Notes: generated from the letters alone by a model not told the origin. A stretch of 64,000 nucleotides of DNA from an uncultured Lachnospiraceae bacterium (GCA_946566685.1 CAMNXA010000008.1:1-64000); one strand, 5' to 3'. Positions 49,719 through 59,755 are shown, counted from the stretch's first letter. Program-made: numbers and translations.

Positions 49719-51683
49719 ATGGAAGAGAAATCTATGGAACGTATGCGGGAACTGGTATCCCTGTTAAATGAGGCATCGAAGGCCTATTATGCGCAGGATA
49801 CGGAGATTATGTCCAATTACGAGTATGACAGGTTATACGATGAACTGACGGAACTAGAAAAGATAACGAGTGTAATATTAACAGACAGCCCCACAGTCAA
49901 AGTGGGATATGAGGCGGTGGAAGAACTGCCCAAGGAGAGGCATGAGACGCCCATGCTGTCCCTGGCCAAGACCAAGAGCAGGGAAGAACTGCAAAGCTGG
50001 CTGAATGGCAGGCAGGGATTGTTATCCTGGAAGCTGGACGGCTTAACGATTGTACTGACCTATACAGGCGGCAGGCTGGTCAAGGCAGTTACCAGGGGCA
50101 ATGGCGAGGTGGGAGAGGTTATCACCAACAACGCCAGAGTCTTCCGGAATCTGCCGGTCTCCATTCCCTATCAGGGAGAGTTGATCCTGCGGGGAGAGGC
50201 TGTCATTTCGTATAGTGACTTTGAGAAGATTAACAGTGAGATTGAGGACGTGGATGCCAAATACAAGAACCCGCGTAATCTATGCAGCGGAAGCGTCAGA
50301 CAGCTCAACAATGAGATCACGGCGGGCCGAAATGTGCGTTTTTATGCATTTCAGCTGGTAAAGGCGCAGGACGAGGACTTTCAGGATTCCAGAGAGGCGC
50401 AGTTTGCCTTTTTGAACAGACAGGGATTTGATGTGGTGGAATATCGTATGACAGATCCGGAAACGATCTTGGAGGCGGTTTCCTATTTTGAGCAGAAGAT
50501 AGCGGACTATGACATACCATCAGATGGTCTGGTGCTGACTTATGAGGATATGGCCTATGGGCGTTCCCTTGGCCGGACAGCCAAGTTCCCCAGGGATTCT
50601 ATTGCTTTTAAATGGGCGGATGAACTGCGGGAGACCACCCTGCAGGAGATAGAGTGGAGTGCCAGCCGCACAGGCCTGATCAACCCGGTGGCCATATTTG
50701 AGCCGGTGGAACTGGAAGGAACCACCGTGAGCCGGGCTTCTGTGCATAATATCAGTATTCTGCGGGGATTAAAGCTGGGAATAGGAGATAGGATCACAGT
50801 CTATAAAGCCAACATGATCATTCCCCAGATTGCGGAGAACCTGACGGGGAGTGATAATCTTGAGATACCGGATAAATGTCCGGTCTGCGGACAGCCGACC
50901 CAGATCAAACAGGTGAATGAGGTGCAGTCCCTCTATTGTCTCAATCCTGACTGTGATGCCAAGAAGATCAAGGCCTTTACTCTTTTTGTGAGCAGGGATG
51001 CCTTGAATGTGGACGGTCTGTCGGAGTCAACTCTGGAAAAATTCCTGGCCAGGGGGTTCTTACACGAATTCGCAGATTTGTTCAAACTTTCCCGCTATGA
51101 GGAAGAGATTACCCAGATGGACGGTTTTGGGGAAAAGTCTTACCGGAATCTGCTGGAGAGTCTGGAGCGGGCGCGAAATACCACACTTCCCAGATTGATT
51201 TATGGTCTTGGAATTGAAAATATCGGTGTGGCCAATGCTAAGATGCTGTGCAGATATTTCCAGTATGATCTGGCATCGCTTCGCAGCGCGACTCTGGAAG
51301 AACTGGCGGAGATTGATGGTATCGGCGAAGTGATAGCCTTAAGTGTCCGGGCTTTCTTTGACGAGGAGAAGAACAAGGAACAGCTGGATCGCCTCTTGCC
51401 GGAATTAAACATTGCCGTGGAAGCGATAGAGGAGGGTGCGCAGACACTTGCAGGCATGAATTTTGTGATCACAGGCAGCCTGACGCATTATGAGAACCGG
51501 AATCAGTTAAAAGAGGAGATTGAGAAAAAGGGCGGCAAAGTGACCGGCAGTGTGACCGGTAAGACCACCGGCCTGATCAATAACGATACCACCTCCCAGT
51601 CTTCCAAAAATAAGAAGGCCAAGGAACTGGGGGTGCGGATTATGTCGGAAGAAGAGTTCCTGGAAGAATATTTGAATGATTAG
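49719..51683 (+). CDS. ligA: NAD-dependent DNA ligase
   Basis: 654 residues from ATG 49719 (GTG 49716 also open; another ATG at 49734). The adenylation site is Lys105 in SWKLDGLTI. The OB domain, a four-Cys zinc finger (CPVCG and CLNPDC), helix-hairpin-helix region (FGEKSYRNLLESLERA; GLGIENIGVANAKML) and a C-terminal BRCT domain (AGMNFVITGSLTHYENRNQL) follow in the standard order. It seals nicks using NAD+. The N-terminal Ia domain is compact (DTEIMSNYEYDRLYDELTELE), as usual. A bidirectional hairpin follows and separates it from metA on the other strand. Confidence 0.94.
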   Translation: MEEKSMERMRELVSLLNEASKAYYAQDTEIMSNYEYDRLYDELTELEKITSVILTDSPTVKVGYEAVEELPKERHETPMLSLAKTKSREELQSWLNGRQGLLSWKLDGLTIVLTYTGGRLVKAVTRGNGEVGEVITNNARVFRNLPVSIPYQGELILRGEAVISYSDFEKINSEIEDVDAKYKNPRNLCSGSVRQLNNEITAGRNVRFYAFQLVKAQDEDFQDSREAQFAFLNRQGFDVVEYRMTDPETILEAVSYFEQKIADYDIPSDGLVLTYEDMAYGRSLGRTAKFPRDSIAFKWADELRETTLQEIEWSASRTGLINPVAIFEPVELEGTTVSRASVHNISILRGLKLGIGDRITVYKANMIIPQIAENLTGSDNLEIPDKCPVCGQPTQIKQVNEVQSLYCLNPDCDAKKIKAFTLFVSRDALNVDGLSESTLEKFLARGFLHEFADLFKLSRYEEEITQMDGFGEKSYRNLLESLERARNTTLPRLIYGLGIENIGVANAKMLCRYFQYDLASLRSATLEELAEIDGIGEVIALSVRAFFDEEKNKEQLDRLLPELNIAVEAIEEGAQTLAGMNFVITGSLTHYENRNQLKEEIEKKGGKVTGSVTGKTTGLINNDTTSQSSKNKKAKELGVRIMSEEEFLEEYLND

Positions 51684-51715
51684 AAAAGGGGCTGTCGAGA
51701 GTGACAGCCCTTTTA
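51684..51715. terminator. Bidirectional terminator between ligA and metA
   Basis: AAAAGGGGCTGTC (51684-51696) pairs with GACAGCCCTTTT (51703-51714) with one bulged G. A/T runs on both sides suit both strands. It lies between the ligA stop (51683) and metA stop (51723). Confidence 0.85.
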
Positions 51716-51722
51716 AAGTTTC

Positions 51723-52637
51723 TTATATGTTCCGCAGGTCATACGGTGTGGTCTGATAGACGTAGTAGTTGAGCCAGTTGGAATAGAGCAACTGCCCGGT
51801 GGAACGCCAGTTGACGATTGGTGTTTTGGTGGGATCATCGTCCGGGAAATAGTTGGCAGGCACCTTGGGGTTCATGCCTTTGTTCAGATCCCGGAAATAT
51901 TCCTGGGCCAGGGTATCGGAATCGTATTCCGGGTGGCAGGTCACGAAGAAATGCCTGCTGTCAGTCGTCTTGACGATGGTGACGCCGGCCTCATCGGAGA
52001 TTGCCATCAGTTCTAAGTCCGGCACGGAGGCAATCTGTGACGCTTCAATGCCCATGGCGCGGGACTGCGGGGCATAGAAGATGTCATCGAAGCCCCGGAA
52101 GAGCGGGGAAGTTCTTTTGACGATTTTGTGTGCATATACACCGGAAAGTTTTTCCGGCAGGTCATCCCGTTCCAGTCCATAGAAATAGTACAGGGCGGCG
52201 AAAGCGCCCCAGCACAGGTGCAGGGTACAGTGTACATGTTTCTTGCCCCATTCCATGATGGTACAGATTTCATCCCAGTAGTCCACCTTCTCAAATCGCA
52301 CATAATCGAGCGGCGCACCGGTGATGATCATGCCATCGAAATTCCGGTCTTTGATCTGGTCAAAAGTGGTGTAAAAGGATTCCATATGGTTAGAATCCGT
52401 ATGCTGTGGTGTGTAGCTGGCCGTCTGCAAAAACTCCACGTTTACCTGTAGGGGCGTATTGGAAAGTTTGCGCAGAAGCTGTGTTTCCGTCACGACCTTG
52501 GTGGGCATCAGATTCAGGATTAACACATTGAGCGGACGGATATCCTGGTGCATGGCGCGAAATTCCGTCATCACAAATATATTTTCATTTTCAAGCACTG
52601 TAGTTGCCGGTAAAGAGTCTGCGATTTTAATAGGCAT
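51723..52637 (-). CDS. metA: Homoserine O-acyltransferase MetA
   Basis: 304 residues from ATG 52637, giving the family start MPIKIADSLPA, with GAGG six bases upstream; an earlier ATG adds four residues. The triad is in place: Cys142 in LHLCWGAF, His235 and Glu237 in VTCHPEYDSD. The enzyme acylates homoserine in methionine synthesis. Residue 111, which in the family influences use of succinyl-CoA (Gly) or acetyl-CoA (Glu), is Asp here (TGAPLDYV), so acyl donor is uncertain. No SAM riboswitch or T-box is visible in the 269 bases upstream on the minus strand, and only A+T-rich sequence with TATAAT near 52,690 appears. Confidence 0.92.
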   Translation of the reverse strand: MPIKIADSLPATTVLENENIFVMTEFRAMHQDIRPLNVLILNLMPTKVVTETQLLRKLSNTPLQVNVEFLQTASYTPQHTDSNHMESFYTTFDQIKDRNFDGMIITGAPLDYVRFEKVDYWDEICTIMEWGKKHVHCTLHLCWGAFAALYYFYGLERDDLPEKLSGVYAHKIVKRTSPLFRGFDDIFYAPQSRAMGIEASQIASVPDLELMAISDEAGVTIVKTTDSRHFFVTCHPEYDSDTLAQEYFRDLNKGMNPKVPANYFPDDDPTKTPIVNWRSTGQLLYSNWLNYYVYQTTPYDLRNI

Positions 52638-52793
52638 AGGAAACCTCATCTTTCTGATTGTAAATCATTAAATTTTATAATCTGATAATAATATATTATA
52701 GAATATATCATAAACAGATAAGTCGCGCAAGATGCGGCTGTTCCAGATGAGTGGGGAACGATAAACGAATGATTGACGAAGGCAGAAAAGGGT

Positions 52794-52822
52794 TTGCATA
52801 ATCCCGCGGTTTGCTTTATAAT
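52794..52822 (+). promoter_or_regulatory. Promoter of the 96-residue hypothetical gene
   Basis: TTGCAT (52794-52799) and a perfect TATAAT (52817-52822) are 17 bases apart. The leader to the ATG at 52907 is about 77 bases. Confidence 0.75.
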
Positions 52823-52906
52823 TTAAATGTATGTACTGTTATATGCAGGCCGGATACAGGGCTGCATATCGGACAGGGAGGATTTTCTCAGGGGGATTGA
52901 TGTATT

Positions 52907-53197
52907 ATGGAGACAGCATATCAGAAAGTGAAAGTACATAATGAACTGGAGTGGTGTCAGGTAACGGATTTGGCTACTAAGGAAAAGATTGAGAAAGTGC
53001 TCTTAAAGCACAGAGTATCTTATTTTGTCAAGTGGGAGAAGCCGAAGCTGTTTTCCAGCGATAAGTTTGGCACCTGCGTGTTCTGTGTCAACCAGCTGCA
53101 AAAAGAGGCGGCGGATGAGGCCATCCAGGATCTGGCAGAGGAGATAAAAGGAAAAATCCGCTTTATCAACCGCAAAGTGGACAGGACGTTTTATTAG
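52907..53197 (+). CDS. Conserved-looking small protein of unknown function
   Basis: 96 residues. The protein is mixed alpha/beta: LEWCQVTDLATKEKIEKVLLKH, then VSYFVKWEKPKLFSSDKFGT and a strand-helix FCVNQLQKEAADEAIQDLAEE, ending KVDRTFY. The two Cys of VFCVNQ and EWCQV could be metal or redox sites, but nothing more specific can be said. A clear promoter precedes it and it is followed after 44 bases by the tiny Cys-rich gene, so both are likely co-transcribed. I do not recognise a named family. Confidence 0.7.
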   Translation: METAYQKVKVHNELEWCQVTDLATKEKIEKVLLKHRVSYFVKWEKPKLFSSDKFGTCVFCVNQLQKEAADEAIQDLAEEIKGKIRFINRKVDRTFY

Positions 53198-53241
53198 GGA
53201 GCGGTAATCGGAACGAATAGCAGGACGGGAGGAATCAGAAC

Positions 53242-53415
53242 GTGAGCATGTGCGATACATGCAGTAATTATCAGTATGATGAGGATTACGAGTGTTATGT
53301 TTGTATGGTAGATCTGGACGAGGATGACATGAGCCATTTTTTAAGTGGTGGTAATTTCAACTGCGCATTCTACCAGCTGGACAATGAGTATCTGGTTGTG
53401 AGAAAACAAATGTGA
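53242..53415 (+). CDS. 57-residue Cys-rich protein, DUF6472-like
   Basis: GTG 53242 is preceded at 8 bases by GGGAGGA; ATG 53248 is 14 bases away. The peptide is VSMCDTCSNYQYDEDYECY, then VCMVDLDEDDM and SGGNFNCAFYQLDNEY. The pattern CxxCxxY, DEDYECYVC, then NCAFYQ with Cys spacing fits small zinc-binding proteins of the DUF6472 type that occur in Lachnospiraceae. Metal binding is inferred. It is short enough to be missed by standard gene finders, and its terminator follows 50 bases later. Confidence 0.75.
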   Translation: MSMCDTCSNYQYDEDYECYVCMVDLDEDDMSHFLSGGNFNCAFYQLDNEYLVVRKQM

Positions 53416-53465
53416 TAAAAGTTAATTTTTTGGAGATGACTCCGTGAATTTGATGGGAATAAGAT

Positions 53466-53499
53466 ACCCCGGCATAAGGTTGACATGCCGGGGTTTGTT
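53466..53499 (+). terminator. Intrinsic terminator after the DUF6472-like gene
   Basis: A perfect 10-bp stem (53466-53475 ACCCCGGCAT with 53485-53494 ATGCCGGGGT) encloses a 9-base loop and is followed by TTGTTC. It is also a plausible end for the minus-strand activase gene. Confidence 0.8.
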
Positions 53500-53503
53500 C
53501 ATG

Positions 53504-53530
53504 TAAGGATGTCAGGCATCCGTTGTTGGT
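53504..53530. repeat. Hairpin repeat copy 2 (same family as 29,864)
   Basis: TAAGGATGTC, then AGGCATCCGTTGTTGG, matches the element at 29,861-29,895 with an eight-base loss in the loop. The stem is reduced to GGATG/CATCC. It sits six bases before the stop codon of the minus-strand activase gene. Confidence 0.55.
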
Positions 53531-53535
53531 ATCTT

Positions 53536-56500
53536 TTAAACTTCTTTTTCTCTTTTTAAATTTTTCTGTGCGGTGGACAGCATCAGCTTGATGCGGTTCA
53601 GCTGGTTCACTTCGCTGGCACCGGGATCGTAATCGATGGCTACGATGTTAGAACTGGGGAAACGGGACCGCAGTTCCTTGATCACACCTTTGCCCACCAC
53701 ATGATTGGGCAGACAGCCGAAAGGCTGGGTACAGACGATATTGTTGACACCGCTGTGGATGAGTTCCACCATCTCGCCGGTCAAAAACCACCCTTCTCCG
53801 GTCTGGTTGCCGATATTGACGATGGGGCGGGCATAATCCACCAGTGTATAGATACTCACAGGCGGCGTAAAATGTCTGCTCTTCTTAAATTCCCTGGCGG
53901 CCTGTCCGCGCATCCTCTCCAGGGCCCAGATCCCCATTCTGGAAAGCAGGGCGGCTTTTCTGGAAGTGCCCAGATACTCGGCCTTATAAATCTGGTTATA
54001 GAAGCAGTAGAGCATAAAGTCCAGAAGATCCGGCACCACGGCCTCCGCGCCTTCGGATTCCAATAGTTCCACCAGATGATTGTTGGCGGCAGGCGCAAAC
54101 TTGACAAGGATTTCGCCCACGATGCCCACCCGCGGTTTGCGCAGGTTTTCATCGATGGGTATGGCGTCAAACTCCCGGATGATCTGTCTGCACATTTTTT
54201 GGAAAGTAAAGTAATTCAGATGCTTCCTTGACACGAACTGGCGGCATCTGTCCGCCCACTTGGCATGCAGGGCATCTACAGAACCGGGCGTAGTTTCATA
54301 GGGGCGCATACGATAGACGCAGCGCATGAAAATATCCCCGAACAGGGCACCGTATGCAGCGCGCATCAATAGTTCCCCATTTAAATGGAATCCTGGGTTG
54401 CTCTCGATGCCGGCAAGGTTTAGGGAAATGACAGGAATCTGCGGCATACCTGCCTTCTCCAGGGCGCGTCTGATAAAGCCCACATAGTTGGTAGCACGGC
54501 ACCCGCCGCCGGTCTGGCTCATGATGATGGCCACTTTGTCGAGGTCATATCTGCCGGAGAGCAGGGCATCCATAATCTGTCCCACCACGATCAGGGAAGG
54601 ATAACAGGCGTCATTATTTACATATTTCAATCCCACATCCACAGCGTGGCGGTTGTCATTGGCAAGCACCTCAAAATGATAGCCGCAGGCCTGGAAAGCT
54701 GCCTCGATGATCTCAAAATGAATGGGAGACATCTGGGGACAAAGAATGGTATATTCTTTGCGCATTTCCTCCGTGAAGGCCACTTTATGGATGGCGCTGG
54801 AACGGATGACCCGTTCTTTGTGTTTCTGTTCCCTGACCTTGATGGCAGAGAGCAGAGAACGGATGCGGATTCTGGCGGCGCCCAGATTGTTGACCTCGTC
54901 AATTTTCAGACAGGTATAAATCTTATCGGAACCGGAGAGGATATCGTTAACCTGGTCTGTGGTCACGGCATCCAGGCCGCAGCCGAAGGAGTTCAGCTGA
55001 ATCAGATCCAGGTCATCGCGGGTTTTCACGAAGCTGGCGGCGGCATAGAGCCTGGAGTGGTACATCCACTGGTCAGAGACGATCAGCGGACGCTCCGGCT
55101 GTGCCAGATGAGACACAGAGTCTTCCGTCAACACAGCGATGTCATAGGAAGTGATCAGTTCCGGGATGCCGTGGTTGATCTCCGGATCAATATGATAAGG
55201 GCGGCCTGCCAGCACGATGCCGCGGACATGGTTGGTCTCCATATAACGCAGGACTTCTTCGCCTTTGTTACGCATATCCTGACGGGCAGCCGCCAGTTCT
55301 TCCCAGGCGGCTTCTGCGGCGTTCATCACTTCCGTGACGGGCAGATCCTGAAATTCTTTGGTCAGGGCAGAGGTTACCGTGTGCAGACTCTCAAAGGACA
55401 TAAAGGGGTTGCGGAACATAACTTCCCCGCGTCCAATCTCTTCCACATTATTCTTGATGTTTTCGGAATAAGAGGTGACAATGGGGCAGTTATAGTGGTT
55501 GTTGGCCTCATGGAACTCATCGCGCTCATAAAAGAGAGCGGGATAGAAGATGAAATCCACCTTCTGATTGATGAGCCAGGAGATGTGCCCATGTGCCAGT
55601 TTGGCCGGATAACATTCCGACTCGCTGGGGATGGATTCGATTCCCAACTCATAAATCTTACGGTTGGAGGTGGGGGAGAGTATCACCCGATACCCTAGCT
55701 TCGTAAAGAACGTAAACCAGAAAGGATAGTTTTCATACATGTTTAAGACTCTGGGAATCCCCACTGTGCCGCGCTTCGCTTCGTCAGCAGGCAGCGGCTC
55801 GTAGGAGAAGAGCCTTTTCAGCTTATAATCATAGAGGTTGGGAACACCGTTTTCCTTTTTGGATTTGCCCAGCCCGCGTTCACAGCGGTTTCCGGAAATA
55901 TATTGGCGCCCCCCCGTAAACTTGTTGATTGTAAGACGACAGCTGTTGGTGCAGCCCTTACACTTGGCCATACTGGTCTCAAATTGCAGATTGGTGATCT
56001 GCTCCAAATTCAGCATGGAAGTGGCATAACCGTCCTGGTAGTGTTCCCTGGCGATCAGTGCCGCGCCAAAGGCTCCCATGATGCCGGCAATATCCGGGCG
56101 GATGGCCTCACAATTTGCAATCTTCTCGAAACTTCTGAGCACGGCATCATTGTAAAAAGTACCGCCCTGTACCACAATGTGGCGGCCAAGTTCCGAGGCA
56201 TCGGACACTTTGATAACCTTAAACAAAGCGTTTTTGATGACGGAATAGGCAAGCCCGGCAGAAATATCGGAGACGGAAGCCCCTTCTTTCTGGGCCTGCT
56301 TGACCTTGGAGTTCATAAATACCGTACAGCGGGTGCCAAGGTCTATGGGATGCTCGGCAAACAGCGCTGTCCGGGCAAACTCCTCCACGCCATAATTCAG
56401 GGACTTGGCAAAGGTTTCAATAAAGGAACCACAGCCCGAAGAACAGGCTTCGTTCAGCTGTACGCTGTCCACGGTCTGGTTCTTGATCTTAATGCATTTC

Positions 56501-57780
56501 ATGTCCTGACCGCCGATGTCCAGGATGCAGTCCACATCCGGGTTGAAGAAAGCAGCGGCATTGTAGTGCGCCACGGTCTCCACCTCGCCGTCATCCAGTA
56601 AGAAGGCGGCCTTCATCAGCGCTTCACCGTAGCCGGTGGAACAGGAACGGACAATTTTGACACCCGCCGGGAGCAGACGGTAGATTTCCTTGAGAGAGCG
56701 GATGGCGGTCTTTAAGGGGCTGCCATCGTTGCTGCTGTAGAAAGAATAGAGCAGAGAGCCGTCCTCGCCCACAAGCGCCACCTTGGTAGTGGTGGAGCCG
56801 GCGTCAATCCCCAGGAAGCAGTTACCCTGATAGGTGGACAGGTCTCCGGTGGTCACATGGTGGGTATTATGCCTTTCACAGAAAGCATCATATTCATTCT
56901 GGGAGGCAAACAGCGGCTCCATGCGCTCCACCTCAAAGTCCATTTTAATATCGCCGGAGAGTTTCCCCGTCATCTCTTCCATGGTATAAAAAGTCTCTTC
57001 CTTTGCGTTCAGGGCGGAGCCGATGGCGGCGAAAAGATGGGAATTGTCCATATCGATGATGTGCTCCTCGTCCAGCTTTAAGGTGCGGATAAAGGACTGC
57101 TTTAATTCGGATAAGAAATGCAGCGGGCCGCCCAGGAAAGCTACGTGCCCCCGGATCGGTTTGCCGCAGGCCAGGCCGCTGATAGTCTGGTTGACCACAG
57201 CCTGAAAAATGGAAGCCGACAGATCCTCCTTGGTAGCCCCCTCATTGATCAGGGGCTGGATGTCGGATTTGGCAAACACACCGCATCTGGCGGCGATGGT
57301 GTAGAGGGAATGATAGTTCCTGGCATAGGTGTTAAGGCCAGCGGCGTCCGTCTGTAAGAGGGAGGCCATCTGGTCGATAAAGGAACCTGTGCCGCCGGCA
57401 CAGATGCCGTTCATACGCTGTTCCACATTGCCGCCCTCAAAATAGATGATCTTGGCGTCCTCGCCGCCTAATTCAATCGCCACATCGGTGACGGGGGCAA
57501 AGGTCTGCAAGGAAGTGGACACCGCGATGACTTCCTGAACGAAGGGAACCTGTAAATGATTGGCCAGGGTAAGGCCGCCGGAACCGGTGATCATGGGATG
57601 CACCGTCAGGTTGCCCAGTTTATCATAAGCTTTGGAAAGCAGGTCGGAGAGTGTCTCCTTTATATTGGCAAAATGCCGTTGATAGTCGGAAAAGAGTATC
57701 TGATGCCTGTCATCCAGAATGGCGATCTTGACCGTGGTGGAACCGATGTCGATGCCAAGCGTATATTGCATTTCACTCAT
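53536..57780 (-). CDS. Fused 2-hydroxyacyl-CoA dehydratase activase/DUF2229-type protein
   Basis: 1,414 residues. Two BcrAD/BadFG-type ASKHA ATPase domains come first: domain 1 with [17 protein letters not shown] (from residue 8) and [15 protein letters not shown], and domain 2 with [19 protein letters not shown] (from about 323) and [14 protein letters not shown]. Each carries the Cys used to bind a bridging 4Fe-4S cluster. A Cys-rich linker ([24 protein letters not shown]) is followed by a DUF2229 domain ([18 protein letters not shown]) and a region resembling dehydratase subunits ([13 protein letters not shown]). In dehydratases such as HgdC/HgdAB the activase drives a low-potential electron by ATP hydrolysis. 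No dehydratase subunits are adjacent; the protein may be self-contained. ATG 57780 has GGAGTGAG upstream. Confidence 0.88.
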   Translation of the reverse strand: MSEMQYTLGIDIGSTTVKIAILDDRHQILFSDYQRHFANIKETLSDLLSKAYDKLGNLTVHPMITGSGGLTLANHLQVPFVQEVIAVSTSLQTFAPVTDVAIELGGEDAKIIYFEGGNVEQRMNGICAGGTGSFIDQMASLLQTDAAGLNTYARNYHSLYTIAARCGVFAKSDIQPLINEGATKEDLSASIFQAVVNQTISGLACGKPIRGHVAFLGGPLHFLSELKQSFIRTLKLDEEHIIDMDNSHLFAAIGSALNAKEETFYTMEEMTGKLSGDIKMDFEVERMEPLFASQNEYDAFCERHNTHHVTTGDLSTYQGNCFLGIDAGSTTTKVALVGEDGSLLYSFYSSNDGSPLKTAIRSLKEIYRLLPAGVKIVRSCSTGYGEALMKAAFLLDDGEVETVAHYNAAAFFNPDVDCILDIGGQDMKCIKIKNQTVDSVQLNEACSSGCGSFIETFAKSLNYGVEEFARTALFAEHPIDLGTRCTVFMNSKVKQAQKEGASVSDISAGLAYSVIKNALFKVIKVSDASELGRHIVVQGGTFYNDAVLRSFEKIANCEAIRPDIAGIMGAFGAALIAREHYQDGYATSMLNLEQITNLQFETSMAKCKGCTNSCRLTINKFTGGRQYISGNRCERGLGKSKKENGVPNLYDYKLKRLFSYEPLPADEAKRGTVGIPRVLNMYENYPFWFTFFTKLGYRVILSPTSNRKIYELGIESIPSESECYPAKLAHGHISWLINQKVDFIFYPALFYERDEFHEANNHYNCPIVTSYSENIKNNVEEIGRGEVMFRNPFMSFESLHTVTSALTKEFQDLPVTEVMNAAEAAWEELAAARQDMRNKGEEVLRYMETNHVRGIVLAGRPYHIDPEINHGIPELITSYDIAVLTEDSVSHLAQPERPLIVSDQWMYHSRLYAAASFVKTRDDLDLIQLNSFGCGLDAVTTDQVNDILSGSDKIYTCLKIDEVNNLGAARIRIRSLLSAIKVREQKHKERVIRSSAIHKVAFTEEMRKEYTILCPQMSPIHFEIIEAAFQACGYHFEVLANDNRHAVDVGLKYVNNDACYPSLIVVGQIMDALLSGRYDLDKVAIIMSQTGGGCRATNYVGFIRRALEKAGMPQIPVISLNLAGIESNPGFHLNGELLMRAAYGALFGDIFMRCVYRMRPYETTPGSVDALHAKWADRCRQFVSRKHLNYFTFQKMCRQIIREFDAIPIDENLRKPRVGIVGEILVKFAPAANNHLVELLESEGAEAVVPDLLDFMLYCFYNQIYKAEYLGTSRKAALLSRMGIWALERMRGQAAREFKKSRHFTPPVSIYTLVDYARPIVNIGNQTGEGWFLTGEMVELIHSGVNNIVCTQPFGCLPNHVVGKGVIKELRSRFPSSNIVAIDYDPGASEVNQLNRIKLMLSTAQKNLKREKEV

Positions 57781-57845
57781 TTCTCGTACTCACTCCTTTA
57801 AAATCTATTTGTACCTATTTATTATATGATTTGGCACACGCTGTC

Positions 57846-57874
57846 ATTATACGACACAGTCTGTCAAAATGCAA
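57846..57874 (-). promoter_or_regulatory. Promoter of the activase gene
   Basis: Read on the minus strand, TTGCAT (57869-57874) and TATAAT (57846-57851) are 17 bases apart, with a leader of about 60 bases. The dyad TGTC-N7-GACA (57843-57857) straddles the -10 box and may be an operator. The rest of the 310-base interval to 58,092 has no gene. Confidence 0.6.
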
Positions 57875-57958
57875 TTGTCCAATTCTTAGAAAAAAATGAA
57901 GTTTTCGGGAGTGATTTATAAAATTTTTATGACTTCTCAGTTTTTACGTACTGTGCCG

Positions 57959-57987
57959 TTTACATTTAAAATAAGGGATGATAAAAT
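57959..57987 (+). promoter_or_regulatory. Promoter of the rhomboid-like gene
   Basis: TTTACA (57959-57964) and TAAAAT (57982-57987) are 17 bases apart. The leader is about 100 bases, in which a GC-rich stretch (58018-58060) may fold. Confidence 0.55.
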
Positions 57988-58092
57988 GTATTCAGTTTCA
58001 GCGGGGAAAATACATGCTGGCCGGAGGATTGGGAAAATGCGCGGTCATCCTGCCGGCAATGTAAAGTATCAGACAGTGGGAGTGTGCTTGTT

Positions 58093-58962
58093 ATGAGTCC
58101 TTTTGAACGGAAATTTGGAAAATATGCCATAAAGAATCTTTCCTTCATTCTTGTCTTGTGTTATGGTGTGGGCTATCTTTTACAGATGATGGACAGGAGT
58201 AATACATTGTTATCGTTTCTGACACTGAATCCCTATGCAATCCTGCACGGGCAGATCTGGCGGCTTGTCACATGGATTCTGGTTCCGCCGCCGGGCAGCG
58301 GGGGACTTTTTCTGACATTGATCATGCTGTATTTTTACTGCTCCATAGGCACATCCCTGGAACGAACCTGGGGGACTTATCGCTATAATGTTTATCTCTT
58401 TCAGGGGATGTTATTTACCATCCTGGGAAGCTTTTTGCTGATGGCGTTTTGTTATCTCTTCCAGGCGGATACGATTGCGAAGTACAGTCCAGAAGTGTTC
58501 TTTTATATGATTTCCATTGCTTTTAGCACTTATTATATCAATATGTCAATTTTCTTGGCGTTTGCGGCAACCTTCCCGGAGGCACAGGTGCTCCTGATGT
58601 TCATTATTCCGATTAAGGTAAAATGGCTGGGAGTCATTTATGCCATCATGCTGGGCGTTGAGTTTTTGGGGAGCAGTGTGTATTATAAGTTTGCCATTGC
58701 GGCATCGCTTTTCAATTTTGTGGTATTTTTCTTTACCTCCAGGAATATGATGCATTTGAATCCCAAGCAGATTCACAGGCGGCAGGAATTTAAGCGGGAT
58801 GTGAGAAGAAATACCGGGATCACCAAACATAAGTGTGCCATCTGCGGCCGGACGGAAGTGGACAGTCCGCAGATGCAGTTTCGGTTCTGTTCCAAGTGTG
58901 ACGGCAATTATGAATACTGTGAGGAACATCTGTATACCCATACCCATATTAAGAGAAGCTGA
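58093..58962 (+). CDS. Rhomboid-like membrane protein with C-terminal Cys/His zinc-ribbon-like region
   Basis: 289 residues from ATG 58093 (GGGAG 10 bases upstream; GTG 58084 is too near). About six membrane helices occupy 18-220. IWRLVTWILVPP and the GTSLERTWG stretch recall rhomboid-like proteins, but the GxSG nucleophile and catalytic His are absent, so it is probably a pseudoprotease of the derlin/TMEM115-like kind. The C-terminal 60 residues carry CAICG, FCSKC and HLYTHTHIK, a likely zinc-binding module facing the cytoplasm. It starts a unit with the sigma-like gene 29 bases downstream, suggesting linked roles. Function unknown. Confidence 0.7.
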   Translation: MSPFERKFGKYAIKNLSFILVLCYGVGYLLQMMDRSNTLLSFLTLNPYAILHGQIWRLVTWILVPPPGSGGLFLTLIMLYFYCSIGTSLERTWGTYRYNVYLFQGMLFTILGSFLLMAFCYLFQADTIAKYSPEVFFYMISIAFSTYYINMSIFLAFAATFPEAQVLLMFIIPIKVKWLGVIYAIMLGVEFLGSSVYYKFAIAASLFNFVVFFFTSRNMMHLNPKQIHRRQEFKRDVRRNTGITKHKCAICGRTEVDSPQMQFRFCSKCDGNYEYCEEHLYTHTHIKRS

Positions 58963-58991
58963 CAGAATAATAAAAAGAAAAGGAACCCTAT

Positions 58992-59726
58992 ATGGACAGA
59001 GAAGTTCAGTTTGCCAAAACATTAGAGGAAGTCAGACAGAAGGCCAAAACACAGAATAACTGTATTTCAGAGGCGGAGGTGGAGGAGGCGTTTGCGCCGT
59101 TAGCCCTCTCGGCAGAGCAGATGGAGATGGTCTACCAGTATCTGCGGCAGAAAAAGATCGGCATCGGCGAACCGGTGGATTACGAGGAATATCTGCGGGA
59201 TGAGGAGAAGGATTATCTGGCTTCCTATCTGGAATCACTCAACGCATATGCTGAAATCTCCGAGGGAGAGCGGGAGGCTGTGACACTCTCAGCCATGGCC
59301 GGGGATCTGGATGCAGTCAACAGGCTGACGGAGATATTCCTTCCGGAAGTGGCGGAGATTGCCAAACTCTATGCCGGACAGGGCGTATATCTGGAAGATC
59401 TGATCGGGGAGGGCAATGTGGCGCTTTCCCTGGGTGTGACCATGCTGGGGGCATTGGAGCATGCTTCAGAGGTTCAGGGGATGCTGGCCAGGCTGATCAT
59501 GGATGCCATGGAAGATTTTATTGCCGAAAATGCGGCGGAGGAGAAGAAAGACAAGAAGATTGCCGACAAAGTCAATAAGGTGGCGGACGCGGCGAATGCG
59601 CTGCAGGAGGAACTTCGCAGAAAGGTGACGGTGGAGGAATTGATGACGGAGACCGGTTTTAGCAGGAAGTCCATCGAGGATGCCATCCGTGTGAGCGGCG
59701 ATAAGATTGAGGCGATTGAAACTTGA
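58992..59726 (+). CDS. Truncated sigma-70-like protein lacking promoter-reading regions
   Basis: 244 residues; AAAGGAA precedes the ATG. Residues about 25-75 resemble sigma region 1.1 (AFAPLALSAEQMEMVYQYLRQ). About 75-110 resembles region 1.2 (YLRDEEKDYLASYLESLNAY). About 110-145 matches 2.1-2.2 (LDAVNRLTEIFLPEVAEIAK then GQGVYLEDLIGEGNVAL, compare the housekeeping-factor motif with DLIQEGN). The next stretch (about 146-180) lacks the aromatic/basic residues of 2.3-2.4. Region 3.0-3.1 is clear (LQEELRRKVTVEELMTETGF) and ends at DKIEAIET, where region 4 should begin. It may bind core polymerase without recognising a promoter. Function unproven. Confidence 0.7.
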   Translation: MDREVQFAKTLEEVRQKAKTQNNCISEAEVEEAFAPLALSAEQMEMVYQYLRQKKIGIGEPVDYEEYLRDEEKDYLASYLESLNAYAEISEGEREAVTLSAMAGDLDAVNRLTEIFLPEVAEIAKLYAGQGVYLEDLIGEGNVALSLGVTMLGALEHASEVQGMLARLIMDAMEDFIAENAAEEKKDKKIADKVNKVADAANALQEELRRKVTVEELMTETGFSRKSIEDAIRVSGDKIEAIET

Positions 59727-59755
59727 AGTTACTTTTTAGATAAGGCGGTGGATAC

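Noticed and set aside
52638-52906. SAM riboswitch or T-box ahead of metA
   Set aside because: The 269-base interval lacks the GC-rich paired core, terminator or conserved motifs expected; it is A+T rich apart from a short CAGCCGC stretch.
54646-55698. Long plus-strand open frame (350 codons) opposite the activase gene
   Set aside because: It mirrors the conserved activase frame and has no domain features; treated as a shadow.
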